10,713 nt of DNA from Chloroflexi bacterium RBG_16_60_22 (GCA_001796935.1 MGNX01000054.1:1198-11910); one strand, 5' to 3'. Shown: positions 1-7,696, counted from the stretch's first letter. The notes: generated by a model not told the origin, from the sequence alone. Translations and numbers: made by a program.

Positions 1-4
1 CTGG

Positions 5-24
5 ATTCCGGCTTTCGCCGGAAT
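5..24. repeat. Dispersed-repeat type perfect hairpin
   Basis: An 8-bp perfect stem (ATTCCGGC / GCCGGAAT) encloses a 4-base TTTC loop and is flanked by CTGG and GACAG. A partial second copy of the right arm, with the core GGGAATGACGG, follows at about 40-50. From memory, the pattern GGATTCC-N-GGAATGAC resembles short palindromic repeats dispersed between genes in many bacterial genomes, including the dRS3-like elements of Neisseria. Only one full copy is visible here, so its repeat status is inferred from resemblance. Confidence 0.5.
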
Positions 25-48
25 GACAGAAGACAATGCGGGAATGAC

Positions 49-116
49 GGGCCGGGTGGTGGAGGCCGGAAAGCCCCGCCAGCCCTGCCCCATGAGGAAT
101 ATTCCACCACCAGCCC
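49..116. repeat. Long inverted repeat downstream of hflX
   Basis: GGGC (49-52) pairs with GCCC (113-116). After a small internal loop (53-54 against 112), GGTGGTGGA (55-63) pairs perfectly with TCCACCACC (103-111). That gives 13 base pairs around a loop of about 39 nt, which includes a GGAATATTCC palindrome. There is no T-run on either side, so it is not a standard intrinsic terminator. It could be part of a MITE-like repeat together with the hairpin at 5-24, or an mRNA 3'-end structure for the minus-strand cluster. Confidence 0.4.
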
Positions 117-120
117 CTCT

Positions 121-144
121 AAAACGCCCAGATTTTGATTCTGG
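121..144 (-). terminator. Weak candidate terminator of the cluster
   Basis: Read on the minus strand, CCAGA (144-140) can pair with TCTGG (132-128) across a 7-nt A-rich loop. It is followed by GCG and four T (124-121). It lies about 120 nt past the hflX stop codon. The stem is only 5 bp and the T-run is short, so this is a weak candidate. Nothing better was found between the hflX stop and the window edge. No gene is supported in 1-261. Confidence 0.25.
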
Positions 145-261
145 TGCGTCACAGCTTCGGGGAAACAGGACCTTTAGCTGTAAAGCAGGAAGACCCACGC
201 CAGCCCGAAGAACGCCGCCGTGGAAATCGCGAAAAGGGGCCCGGGGGAAAGTTGCATCTCC

Positions 262-1428
262 TTAGCTTTTCGGGACTGCCGTGTTCCCGACCAGGCAACC
301 GCTTATCATTTCCTGGAGCCGGGCCAGGCCCCATTTCCTGACGGCGGAAACGAGCACCGTGTCGGCGTCCGGCGGCCCGACCTCTTTGGAAAGATAGTCG
401 AGGGCGGACTTCTCGTCCCAGTACCGTTGGCGCTCCAGAAGGAGGTCGATTTTGTTGAGCACCGTCAGCCGCGGCTTGTCCGCCAGCGCCAGCTCCCCGA
501 GGATGTCCTCCACCGTGCGGCACTGCGCGGCGGCGTCCGGCGAAGCCAGGTCGACCACGTGCAGGAGCAGGTTGGCCTCGCCCAGCTCCTCGAGGGTGGC
601 CCGGAAGGCGCTGATGATAGCCGGCGGCAGCTTGCGGATAAACCCGACCGTGTCCGTGAGCAGGACGGTGGTCCTATCGGGCAGCGTGAGGCGCCGGGTG
701 GTGGAGTCCAGGGTGGCGAAAAGGCGGTCGTCCGTCAGGACATCGGCCTGGCAGAGGGCATTAAGCAGGGTGCTCTTGCCGGCGTTGGTATAGCCCACCA
801 GGGCCACCACCGGCACGCCGCTCTTCTGCCGCTTCTGGCGGTACAGGGAGCGCTGCTTGCGGACGTCCTCGATTTGCTCTTTGAGGTGCTGAATCTTGCG
901 GCGTATCAGGCGGCGGTCCGTCTCCAGTTGTGATTCCCCCGGCCCCCGGGTGCCGATGCCGCCGCCGAGCCTTTCTAAATGTAGCCACTGGCCGGCCAGC
1001 CGTGGGAGGAGGTACTGGTGCTGGGCCAGCTCGACCTGGAGGCGGCCTTCGCGGGTGCGGGCGCGCCGGGCGAAGATGTCCAGGATGAGGGCGGCGCGGT
1101 CGATGACCTTGACCTTGAGCGCTTCTTCAAGGTTATGCTGCTGGCTGGGCGCCAGCTCGTCGTCGAGGACGAGGACGGTATAGTCGAGCTTTTCCCGGAG
1201 GTCGATTAGCTCCTGGAGCTTGCCCTTGCCCACGTAGTAGGCGCCCGACGTGCCGGTGAGATGCTGGATGATTTTACCGACCACCTCGGCGCCGGCGGAG
1301 GTCACCAGCTGCACCAGCTCGGCCATGGAGCTTTCCGCGGCTTGTTTTTCCCGGCTCCCCTTGGAGGCCACCGCCAGTAAAAGGGCCCTTTCCGGCGCTA
1401 CCCTGGTGACAAACGTGTCCCTGGCGAT
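262..1428 (-). CDS. hflX: Ribosome-associated GTPase HflX
   Basis: HflX is a cytoplasmic GTPase that binds the 50S subunit and splits or rescues stalled ribosomes, notably under heat stress. Counting from the GTG at 1371 (369 residues), the HflX-specific N-terminal region has YVGKGKLQEL near 46-55 and the signature GGGIGTRGPGESQLETD near 136-152. A coiled-coil linker follows, then the G domain: G1 GYTNAGKST (193-201), switch I FATLDSTTRRL, G3 DTVGF (240-244), G4 NKID (306-309) and G5 VSA (341-343). The conserved ERALL(L/V) strand of the family is encoded upstream of that GTG, which also has no good Shine-Dalgarno. A GAGGAG at 1435-1440 sits 6 nt before an in-frame ATC (1428-1426). I therefore place the start at ATC, giving 388 residues and a 32-nt gap after dapL. 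It is the last gene of the cluster. The family call is very sure; the start is not. Confidence 0.93.
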   Translation of the reverse strand: MARDTFVTRVAPERALLLAVASKGSREKQAAESSMAELVQLVTSAGAEVVGKIIQHLTGTSGAYYVGKGKLQELIDLREKLDYTVLVLDDELAPSQQHNLEEALKVKVIDRAALILDIFARRARTREGRLQVELAQHQYLLPRLAGQWLHLERLGGGIGTRGPGESQLETDRRLIRRKIQHLKEQIEDVRKQRSLYRQKRQKSGVPVVALVGYTNAGKSTLLNALCQADVLTDDRLFATLDSTTRRLTLPDRTTVLLTDTVGFIRKLPPAIISAFRATLEELGEANLLLHVVDLASPDAAAQCRTVEDILGELALADKPRLTVLNKIDLLLERQRYWDEKSALDYLSKEVGPPDADTVLVSAVRKWGLARLQEMISGCLVGNTAVPKS

Positions 1429-1434
1429 GCTATT

Positions 1435-1440
1435 CTCCTC
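1435..1440 (-). promoter_or_regulatory. Ribosome binding site deciding the hflX start
   Basis: GAGGAG on the minus strand lies 6 nt upstream of the in-frame codon ATC (1428-1426). No ATG, GTG or TTG lies in frame between the upstream TGA and the GTG at 1371. The reading frame between ATC and that GTG encodes the conserved HflX motif ERALLL, so translation probably starts here, at a non-canonical codon. Confidence 0.55.
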
Positions 1441-1460
1441 GGACGAATGATTATGTCAAC

Positions 1461-2645
1461 TTACCGCTTGGGGGTCAGCCGCCGCGTATTGCGCCAGCCG
1501 GAGAGACGCGAGAGGCCCTTGACCAGCGCCGCGTCCGGGATGGTCAGCGACAGCCTGACGTAGCCCTCGCCGCTGCGGCCGTACCCTACCCCGGGGGTAA
1601 CCGCCACCCCCACCTGGTCGAGGAGGTCCGCGGTGAAGTCCACCGAGTTGTAGCCCTCGGGCACTTTGGCCCAGACGTAAAGGCTGGCCCTGGGCGGCGC
1701 GACCTCCAGGCCGATATTGTTCAGCACCTCGACAATCAAATCGCGGCGGCGCTGGTAGGTGTTGTTATGCTCGGAGATAGCGTCCTGGGGCCCGCTCAAC
1801 GCCTCGATGGCCATGTACTGGATGGCCTGGGGAATACCGGAGTCCAGGTTCGACTTCAGCGTCCGGAGGGCTCCCACGGCCGCGGCGTTGCCGACGACCA
1901 TGCCGATGCGCCAGCCGGTCATGTTATAGCTCTTGGAGAGCGAGTGGAACTCCACGCCGATTTCCCTGGCGCCTTCCGCCTGCATGAGGCTGACCGGCTG
2001 GTAGCCGTCGAAGGCCACCTCGGAGTAAGGCCCGTCGTGGCAGACGAGGATATTGTGCTGCCGCGCGAACTCGACCACCCGGTTGAAAAAGTCGAGCTCG
2101 GCCACGGCGCCGGTGGGGTTGTTGGGATAGTTAATCCACAGCAGCTTGGTCTTCGCCAGAATGTCGTTGCGGATACCTTCCAGACTGGGCAGGAAGCCGT
2201 GTTCCGCCCGGAGCGATAGGTAGTAAGGCCGCCCCCCGGCCAGCTGGGTGCCGATGGCATAGACCGGGTAAGCCGGGTCCGGCACCAGGGCGATATCACC
2301 GGGGTCGATGAAGCATAAAGCGATGTGCCCTATTCCCTCCTTGGAGCCGATGAGCGGCAGCACTTCCTTGGCCGGGTCCAGGGTAACACCGAAGCGCCGC
2401 TGGTACCACGCCGCGATGGCCTGGCCCAGCTCCGGCAGGCCCTCCGATTCCGGGTAGCGATGGTTGGCGGGGTCGTGGGCCGCCTCGCAGAGCTTCTCGA
2501 TGATGCGGGGCGGCGTGGGGATATCAGGGTCACCGATGGCGAAGCTGATTATCTCCTCGCCCCTGGCCTTCTTCTCGGCAATCTTCTTGTTAATCTCGAC
2601 GAAGAGGTATGGCTTAAGGTTCTCGATTCGTCTGGATATCTTCAT
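1461..2645 (-). CDS. dapL: LL-diaminopimelate aminotransferase (class I/II PLP enzyme)
   Basis: This is a 394-residue fold-type I aminotransferase. DapL converts tetrahydrodipicolinate and glutamate directly to LL-diaminopimelate, bypassing the acylated intermediates of lysine synthesis. Visible motifs are IGDPDIPTP (37-45), NHRYPESEG (61-69), NYPNNPTG (172-179), CHDGPYSEV with the PLP-pyridine Asp204 and Tyr207, and SLSKSYNMTGWRIG. In the last, Lys238 is the Schiff-base lysine and Arg246 the likely phosphate ligand. Arg364 in YVRLSL is the likely substrate-carboxylate arginine. GAGGTG (2651-2656) sits 5 nt before the ATG and overlaps the dapF stop codon, supporting this start and translational coupling. 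Related aspartate and alanine aminotransferases share these motifs. The choice of DapL rests on the IGDPD...NHRYP region and on dapF immediately upstream. Confidence 0.85.
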   Translation of the reverse strand: MKISRRIENLKPYLFVEINKKIAEKKARGEEIISFAIGDPDIPTPPRIIEKLCEAAHDPANHRYPESEGLPELGQAIAAWYQRRFGVTLDPAKEVLPLIGSKEGIGHIALCFIDPGDIALVPDPAYPVYAIGTQLAGGRPYYLSLRAEHGFLPSLEGIRNDILAKTKLLWINYPNNPTGAVAELDFFNRVVEFARQHNILVCHDGPYSEVAFDGYQPVSLMQAEGAREIGVEFHSLSKSYNMTGWRIGMVVGNAAAVGALRTLKSNLDSGIPQAIQYMAIEALSGPQDAISEHNNTYQRRRDLIVEVLNNIGLEVAPPRASLYVWAKVPEGYNSVDFTADLLDQVGVAVTPGVGYGRSGEGYVRLSLTIPDAALVKGLSRLSGWRNTRRLTPKR

Positions 2646-2654
2646 TGGTACACC

Positions 2655-3515
2655 TCAATCCGGCCATTTCCCCTCGAACACTACCGCCGCCGGCCCCCCG
2701 AGGATAACCTCGTTGTTACCGTTCCATTCGGCGTCCAGCGTCCCGCCGGGGAGAATAATCACCACCTTGTTCCCGGTATAACCTTGCAGTTTTGAAGCTA
2801 CGGTTATGGCACAGGCGCCGCTGCCGCAGGCCAGGGTCTCCCCTACTCCGCGCTCCCAGACGCGGGCTTCGATGCGGTCTTTGCCTACCACCCTCGCTAC
2901 CTCGAAGTTGACCCGCCGGGGAAAGACCGGCAGGCGCTCTACCAGCGGCCCGATTTTACCCAGGGGAAAACCGGACACCGGCTCCGAGGAGAAATAGACG
3001 GCGTGCGGGTTCCCCATGGAGACCAGGTTGAGCGTGAGGTCGACGCCGCCTACCTTTACCGTGTAAGCCAGCATCGACTTTATGTCAACTACACCCTTTT
3101 CTCCCGCCTTTAACGTTACCGGGATTTCCGCGGGGGTGAACCGGGGCTTCCCCATATTGGCCGAGAACCGGGCGACCCGGCCGTCCTGCCGCTCGAAAGT
3201 GACCCGGTTGATACCGGCCAGCGTCTCGATGGTAATGCCCCTGGCGTCAGGGCTGACGAGTCCCTTCTCCAGGGCGTACCTGGCCAGGCAACGTATGCCG
3301 TTACCGCAGGTCTCCGCCTCGGAGCCGTCGGCGTCAAAGGTGCGCATCATGAAATCGGCGCGGTCCGAGGGCAGCAGTATTATAAGGCTGTCGGCGCCCA
3401 CCCCGAGATGGCGGTTACAGACGGCGATGGCCAGCCGTGGCCAGTCCCGCTCCAGGCCGTTGGCCTCCACCATCACAAAATCGTTGGCGGTACCCTGCAT
3501 CTTGGTAAAGTTCAT
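2655..3515 (-). CDS. dapF: Diaminopimelate epimerase
   Basis: This cofactor-independent racemase-fold enzyme interconverts LL- and meso-diaminopimelate, the last step before lysine (or peptidoglycan) use. At 286 residues it has normal family length. Two pseudo-symmetric halves each provide a catalytic cysteine: Cys70 in AETCGNGIRC and Cys230 in GVGETLACGSGACA. Other family marks are the N-terminal GTANDFVMVE (8-17, where many homologues have GxGNDF), RHLGVGADSL (35-44), the substrate-binding SMGNPHAV (166-173) and VNFEVA (202-207). Translation probably starts at the ATG at 3515, preceded by the purine-rich GAGAAG 4 nt upstream. It follows miaA after 25 nt and precedes dapL by 9 nt. The dapF-dapL pair argues that the product is made by the aminotransferase route. 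Dehalococcoidia are generally reported to lack a peptidoglycan wall, so lysine supply is the likely purpose if the assignment is right. Confidence 0.95.
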   Translation of the reverse strand: MNFTKMQGTANDFVMVEANGLERDWPRLAIAVCNRHLGVGADSLIILLPSDRADFMMRTFDADGSEAETCGNGIRCLARYALEKGLVSPDARGITIETLAGINRVTFERQDGRVARFSANMGKPRFTPAEIPVTLKAGEKGVVDIKSMLAYTVKVGGVDLTLNLVSMGNPHAVYFSSEPVSGFPLGKIGPLVERLPVFPRRVNFEVARVVGKDRIEARVWERGVGETLACGSGACAITVASKLQGYTGNKVVIILPGGTLDAEWNGNNEVILGGPAAVVFEGKWPD

Positions 3516-3540
3516 CTATCTTCTCGCTTCCTGATAACGC

Positions 3541-4461
3541 TCATTCTTTTTCTAAATAGTCGGCCAGGGCCTCTTCAATGGCCGCTTCGTCCTGCCGCCC
3601 CACGTCGTACCAGTGTATCTTTTCGTCCCGGAGACGGAACCAGGCATACTGGTGCCGGATAAAGCGGTGGGTCTCCGTCTTCATCCGGCGTCCGGCCTCA
3701 TCCAGCGTCAACCCGCCGGCGAGGTACTGCCCCACCTGCCGGTAGCCGATGCCGGACATAGCCGGCAGTTTAAAATCATACCCCATTTCCCGTAATTTTT
3801 CCACCTCGGCCACCAGGCCCCGCGCCATCATGGCATCTACCCTTTCGTCCACCCGGCGGTAAAGCTCCGCCCTATCGGCGGTCAGGCCGATGATGTGAGC
3901 ATCGAAGTCCGGCGCCTTTTTCCCGCCGAGCCGGGAAAATTTCTGCCGCGTGCCGGCATATACCTCCAGCGCCCGGACAACCCGCCGCACGTTGCGGGGG
4001 TCTATCTTCCCGGCCGCCTCGGGGTCGATGCTGACAAGCTCCCGGTAGAGCCCGTCCACCCCGATTTCCCTGGCGCGTTCCTCTATATTATACCTGAATT
4101 GGGGGTCGGGCAACACCCCGGGTACCCGCCAGCCTTCCAGCACCGCCCGCACGTAAAGCCCGCTGCCGCCGACCAGGAACGGCAGGCGTTGACGCCGGTG
4201 GATATCGCTGATGGCGTGGTAAGCCAGCGCCTGGTAGCGGGCCAGGCTGAAATCCTCGTCGGGGTTGACGATATCGATGAGGTGATGGGGCACGGCGGCC
4301 ATCTCCCGGGGGGTGGGCTTGGCGGTGCCGATATCCAGGTGGCGGTACACCTGCCGGCTGTCGGCGCTGACTATCTCCCCGTGGAAACGACCGGCCAGGC
4401 GCAGGGCCAGTCGGCTCTTGCCGACTCCGGTCGGCCCGACGATAGCGATGAGACGCTTCAT
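3541..4461 (-). CDS. miaA: tRNA dimethylallyltransferase
   Basis: MiaA transfers the dimethylallyl group of DMAPP to N6 of A37 in tRNAs that read codons beginning with U. With the ATG at 4461 the protein has 306 residues, close to the family norm, and begins directly with MKRLIAIVGPTGVGKS, whose P-loop is 9-16. Further motifs are SADSRQVYR (32-40, including the conserved Asp34), DIGTAKP (43-49), HHLIDIV (59-65), LVGGSGLYVRA (96-106), SGIGYRQVG (236-244) and the C-terminal HRFIRHQYAWFR (265-276). An in-frame TTG at 4503 would add 14 residues and overlap tpiA; I reject it because the family start lies at the P-loop strand. No clear Shine-Dalgarno precedes the ATG, which follows the tpiA stop after only 4 nt, so coupled translation is likely. 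Its substrate DMAPP derives from the MEP pathway whose first enzyme, Dxs, heads this cluster. Confidence 0.95.
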   Translation of the reverse strand: MKRLIAIVGPTGVGKSRLALRLAGRFHGEIVSADSRQVYRHLDIGTAKPTPREMAAVPHHLIDIVNPDEDFSLARYQALAYHAISDIHRRQRLPFLVGGSGLYVRAVLEGWRVPGVLPDPQFRYNIEERAREIGVDGLYRELVSIDPEAAGKIDPRNVRRVVRALEVYAGTRQKFSRLGGKKAPDFDAHIIGLTADRAELYRRVDERVDAMMARGLVAEVEKLREMGYDFKLPAMSGIGYRQVGQYLAGGLTLDEAGRRMKTETHRFIRHQYAWFRLRDEKIHWYDVGRQDEAAIEEALADYLEKE

Positions 4462-4465
4462 GCCA

Positions 4466-5230
4466 TCAGGAGATGCCCCGGGTTTCTGAGGTTTGCCGGG
4501 CAATGCTCACGAAATCGGCGGCTTTCAGGCTGGCCCCGCCCACCAGAGCGCCGTCTATCTCCGGTTTGCTCATCAATTCGGCAATATTACCCGCGGTAAC
4601 GCTGCCGCCATAGAGAATACGGACGTTCTCGGCAATCTCGCCGCCGTGCCGGTGGCGGATAAGCTGCCGGATAAAACCGATGGTCTTAGCGGCCTGGTCA
4701 CCGGTGGCCGATTTGCCCGTGCCGATGGCCCAGACCGGTTCGTAGGCGATGACCATGCCGCCGAAGATGTAGAGACGGTCGGAGGACGCCATTACCTGGC
4801 GGGTCAGGATTTCCTCCGTCCTCCCGGCCTCGTTCTCTTCCAGCGTCTCCCCGACGCAGAAAATGGGCTTGAGCAGGTTTTCCACCGCTATTTTTACCTT
4901 CTTATTGACGGTTTCATCGCTCTCGCCAAAAATGTGGCGGCGTTCCGAATGCCCGATGATAACGTACTCGCAGAGCCCGGCGAGCATGCCGGGGGAAATC
5001 TCGCCCGTATAGGCGCCTTTCTCCGCGTAGAAGACGTTCTGTGCCCCCAGTTTGACGGAAGTACCATCGATTAAGGCCTTCACGGCCGCCAGCGATACGA
5101 AGGGAGGACAGACGACCTTTTCAATGCCCCCGACCTCGTCGAGGCCGGGCAGCATGTCTTCTACCAGCTTGACGGCTTCATCGACCGTGGTGTTCATCTT
5201 CCAGTTTCCGGCAATAATCGGCGTACGCAT
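4466..5230 (-). CDS. tpiA: Triosephosphate isomerase
   Basis: This (beta/alpha)8-barrel enzyme interconverts dihydroxyacetone phosphate and glyceraldehyde 3-phosphate. From the ATG at 5230 it has 254 residues and begins MRTPIIAGNWKMN, the standard family start. The catalytic residues are all present: Asn9 and Lys11 (AGNWKMN), His94 (IIGHSERR) and Glu164 (AYEPVWAIGTG, with flexible loop 6 at 165-173). The phosphate-binding LYGGSV is at 207-212. A GTG at 5239 and an ATG at 5236 lie in the same frame, but they overlap or crowd the AGGAG (5239-5243); the ATG at 5230 has ideal 8-nt spacing. The TAG stop of apgM runs into this AGGAG, and the gap is 11 nt. The product glyceraldehyde 3-phosphate is a substrate of Dxs, encoded in the same unit. 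Confidence 0.97.
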   Translation of the reverse strand: MRTPIIAGNWKMNTTVDEAVKLVEDMLPGLDEVGGIEKVVCPPFVSLAAVKALIDGTSVKLGAQNVFYAEKGAYTGEISPGMLAGLCEYVIIGHSERRHIFGESDETVNKKVKIAVENLLKPIFCVGETLEENEAGRTEEILTRQVMASSDRLYIFGGMVIAYEPVWAIGTGKSATGDQAAKTIGFIRQLIRHRHGGEIAENVRILYGGSVTAGNIAELMSKPEIDGALVGGASLKAADFVSIARQTSETRGIS

Positions 5231-5241
5231 CGGCATCACTC

Positions 5242-6447
5242 CTAGGCACCAAATTTGGTGAGTTTCAGGGCATTGGCCATGGCCAGCGGCATAATCTGGC
5301 GGGAGTAGATTCTCCCCAGTCCCCCGGCCAGGAAAGCGGGCTCGGAGAATCTTTTGACGGCGTCCGGGCGGCAGTATGGCCCGCAGAGGAGGACCGGCAC
5401 CGGGTGCCAGCTGTGCCCCTTGAGCACCGCCGGTGTAGAATGGTCGCCGGTAATCACCAGCACGTCCGGCTTCAGGCCGGTCAGGAGGGGCAAAGCCGCG
5501 TCAATCTCCTCCAGGACCTTCACCTTGCGGGAGAAGTCGCCATCCTCCCCGGCGCTGTCCGTCCACTTGATATGCAGGAAAAGGAAGTCGTGGCGGCCAT
5601 AGTTCTCCTTCAGGGTGGCGAACTCGTCCTCGAGGGTCGTCCCCGTTTGAGCAATTTTCATACCCACCAGCCGGGCCAGCCCGCGGTACATGGGATAAAC
5701 GGCGATGGCCACGGGGTCCAGCTTGTAGATTTCCTGCATGGAGGGGATGTGGGGCCTCCTGGCGAAGCCGCGGAGCAGTACCATATTGGCCGGGTGGTGC
5801 TTGGCGAGTACCTCTTTGGCTTTCGCCACGAATTTACCGGCGACCCCGGCCAGTTTGGCGGCTCTGGGACTTAGCGCCTTGATATCCAGCGGCGCCACCC
5901 CCGTCTGTGACGGGTCGGAATCGGTAATGGCATCGGCCAGGCCCTCACCGCGGAAAATGGCCACGAAGCGGTGCTCACGCACCGGATAGACCAGGACTTT
6001 AACGCCGTCGATGGTCATGCCGTCGAGCAGTTTGCTCAACTCGGCGCACTTAGCGTTGGAAATACGCCCCGCCCGGCGGTCGGCGATGATGCCCTTATCG
6101 TCAACGGTGCAGAAGTTGCCGCGGGCGGCGACGTCACCGGCCTTGAGCTCGACATCGATGCCGACGGCTTCCAGGGCACCCCGGCCGATATTGCCATCGA
6201 CGGGGTCATACCCGAACAATCCCAGGTGCCCCGGGCCGCTGCCGGGGGTAATACCCGGGGCTATAGGGTCGGCCAGGCCGCATATCCCGCCGGCGGTCAG
6301 GGCATCGAGATTGGGGAGTCGGGCCGTCTCCAGCTCCGTCTTGCCGGTTCCCGGGTCGGGCAGCCCGCCGAGGCCATCAATCACCACCAGCACAATCTTG
6401 CTCGGCGAAGACCGGGAAATCTCCTTAAGCAGTTCCAGCTCTAACAT
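5242..6447 (-). CDS. apgM: Archaeal-type 2,3-bisphosphoglycerate-independent phosphoglycerate mutase
   Basis: This alkaline-phosphatase-superfamily enzyme interconverts 3- and 2-phosphoglycerate without a bisphosphoglycerate cofactor, using two divalent metals. At 401 residues it has the aPGAM length, shorter than the roughly 510-residue GpmI of many bacteria. Seen in order are VVIDGLGG (21-28, metal ligand Asp24), GITPGSGPGHLGLFGYD (65-81, phospho-acceptor Ser70), GRGALEAVG (88-96), ARGNFCTVD (108-116), SDPSQTG (177-183), LHIKWTDSAGEDGDF (291-305) and ITGDHSTP (332-339) with KGHSWHPVP (343-351). In the 291-305 motif, many family members as I recall them have His where this protein has Glu301 (AGHDG against AGEDG). 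The start ATG is preceded by GAGGAAAG, which overlaps the pgk stop; the gap is 16 nt. Older annotations sometimes call this family phosphonopyruvate decarboxylase-like. Confidence 0.93.
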   Translation of the reverse strand: MLELELLKEISRSSPSKIVLVVIDGLGGLPDPGTGKTELETARLPNLDALTAGGICGLADPIAPGITPGSGPGHLGLFGYDPVDGNIGRGALEAVGIDVELKAGDVAARGNFCTVDDKGIIADRRAGRISNAKCAELSKLLDGMTIDGVKVLVYPVREHRFVAIFRGEGLADAITDSDPSQTGVAPLDIKALSPRAAKLAGVAGKFVAKAKEVLAKHHPANMVLLRGFARRPHIPSMQEIYKLDPVAIAVYPMYRGLARLVGMKIAQTGTTLEDEFATLKENYGRHDFLFLHIKWTDSAGEDGDFSRKVKVLEEIDAALPLLTGLKPDVLVITGDHSTPAVLKGHSWHPVPVLLCGPYCRPDAVKRFSEPAFLAGGLGRIYSRQIMPLAMANALKLTKFGA

Positions 6448-6463
6448 GGACTATTTTCTTTCC

Positions 6464-7660
6464 TCAAGACGCGGGTTTATCCAGCAGCGATACCACGCCC
6501 GGCAGCTCTTCCCCGCCCAGGAACTTGAGCGAGGCGCCGCCGCCGGTGGACACGAAGGTAACCTTATCGGCCAGCCCCAGGGCGTCGATGACCTCCGCCG
6601 TGGAGCCCCCCCCGACGATGGTGGCGGCTTTAAGCCCGGGGAGGAGCCTGGCCAGGTCCTCGGTTCCCGCGGCGAACTGTGGTATCTCCGCCACGCCGAC
6701 CGGGCCGTTCCAGAATATCGTCTGGCTGTTTTTTAACTCCCGGCGGAACATTTCTACCGTTTTGGGGCCGATGTCAGCAATCTTTTTATCCGCCGGAACG
6801 GCGTTAATGTCGACCACCTCTCCTTTGGCCGAATCGGAAATATCGTCGGCCACCACCACGTCGACCGGCAGGAGGAGCCGGGTGCCGCTCTTCTCAGCCA
6901 TATCAATCAGCCTCACCGCCGTCCCCACGCAGTCGGCCTCAATCAGCGAGGTGCCGACCTGGTAGGATTTCGCCTTTAAAAAGGTGGCCGCCATGCCGCC
7001 GCCGATGAGCAGGCAGTCCACCTTGCCCATGATATTCCGCAGCATGCCCACCTTATCGCTGACCTTGGCCCCGCCGAAGATGGAGGTGAAGGGGTGGACG
7101 GGGTTCTCGAGGAGTCCGCCCAGGGTATTGATTTCCTTCTCCAGCAGCAGCCCGGCCACGGCCGGCAGGTACTGGGCGATACCGGCTATCGAGGCGTGCG
7201 CCCGGTGCGACGTGCCGAAGGCGTCATTCACGAAGATATCCCCCAGGCGCGCCAGGGCCCTGGCGAACCCGGGGCTGCCGGTCTCCTCGTCCGAGTGAAA
7301 GCGGAGGTTTTCCAGGAGCAGGACGTCACCGGCTTTCAGGGTCTCCACCGACTTCTCCACCTCCGGGCCGATGCAGTTGACGGCCACCCCTACCTGCTGC
7401 CCGAGAATCTGGGAGAGGCGCTGCGCCACCGGCGCCAGCCGCAGTGAATCGACCACCTTGCCCTTGGGCCGGCCCAGGTGGGAAATCAGGATGACCCTGG
7501 CATTACGCTCGGTGAGGTACTTGATGGTGGGCAGGGCCGCCCGGATACGGCTGTCATCGGTGATGGCACCCGTCCTGGCGTCCACCGGGACGTTAAAGTC
7601 CACCCGGACCAGGACCCTTTTCCCGGTAACTTCAATGTCCCTGACGGTCATCTTGTTCAT
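6464..7660 (-). CDS. pgk: Phosphoglycerate kinase
   Basis: This glycolytic kinase transfers phosphate from 1,3-bisphosphoglycerate to ADP. The 398 residues match the compact bacterial form. Motifs in order are RVLVRVDFNVP (15-25), DDSRIRAALPTI with the conserved Arg38 or Arg40, SHLGRPKG (60-67), LLENLRFHSDEE (115-126), VNDAFGTSHRAHAS (144-157), FGGAKVSDKV (195-204), IGGGMA (219-224), FWNGPVGVAE (316-325), GGGSTAEV (350-357) and STGGGASLKFLGG (371-383). The nucleotide-side loop reads GGGST, whereas many Pgk proteins have GGGDT or GGGDS, so the usual Mg-nucleotide Asp is Ser353. AGGAG lies 6 nt before the ATG at 7660. It is separated from dxs by 188 nt that include a possible small ORF and a hairpin, so it may have partly independent expression. 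Confidence 0.97.
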   Translation of the reverse strand: MNKMTVRDIEVTGKRVLVRVDFNVPVDARTGAITDDSRIRAALPTIKYLTERNARVILISHLGRPKGKVVDSLRLAPVAQRLSQILGQQVGVAVNCIGPEVEKSVETLKAGDVLLLENLRFHSDEETGSPGFARALARLGDIFVNDAFGTSHRAHASIAGIAQYLPAVAGLLLEKEINTLGGLLENPVHPFTSIFGGAKVSDKVGMLRNIMGKVDCLLIGGGMAATFLKAKSYQVGTSLIEADCVGTAVRLIDMAEKSGTRLLLPVDVVVADDISDSAKGEVVDINAVPADKKIADIGPKTVEMFRRELKNSQTIFWNGPVGVAEIPQFAAGTEDLARLLPGLKAATIVGGGSTAEVIDALGLADKVTFVSTGGGASLKFLGGEELPGVVSLLDKPAS

Positions 7661-7696
7661 GCCGCGCTCCTGAAATTTTCAGACCTAGAAACGAAA

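Noticed and set aside
1..116. CRISPR array
   Set aside because: The repeats are palindromic, imperfect and not spaced regularly with unique spacers; no cas genes are present.
23..265. Plus-strand frame of 80 codons before hflX
   Set aside because: It runs through the palindromic repeats, has Arg/Pro-rich shadow composition, no ribosome-binding site and no recognisable domain.
149..523. Minus-strand open frame of 124 codons running past the hflX end
   Set aside because: It overlaps the hflX 3' end in another frame, has low-complexity Arg/Gly/Pro composition typical of GC-rich shadow frames, and matches no family I know.
4462..4503. Longer MiaA start at TTG 4503
   Set aside because: It would overlap tpiA by 38 nt and add 14 non-conserved residues before the P-loop strand, where the family normally begins; the ATG at 4461 gives standard length.
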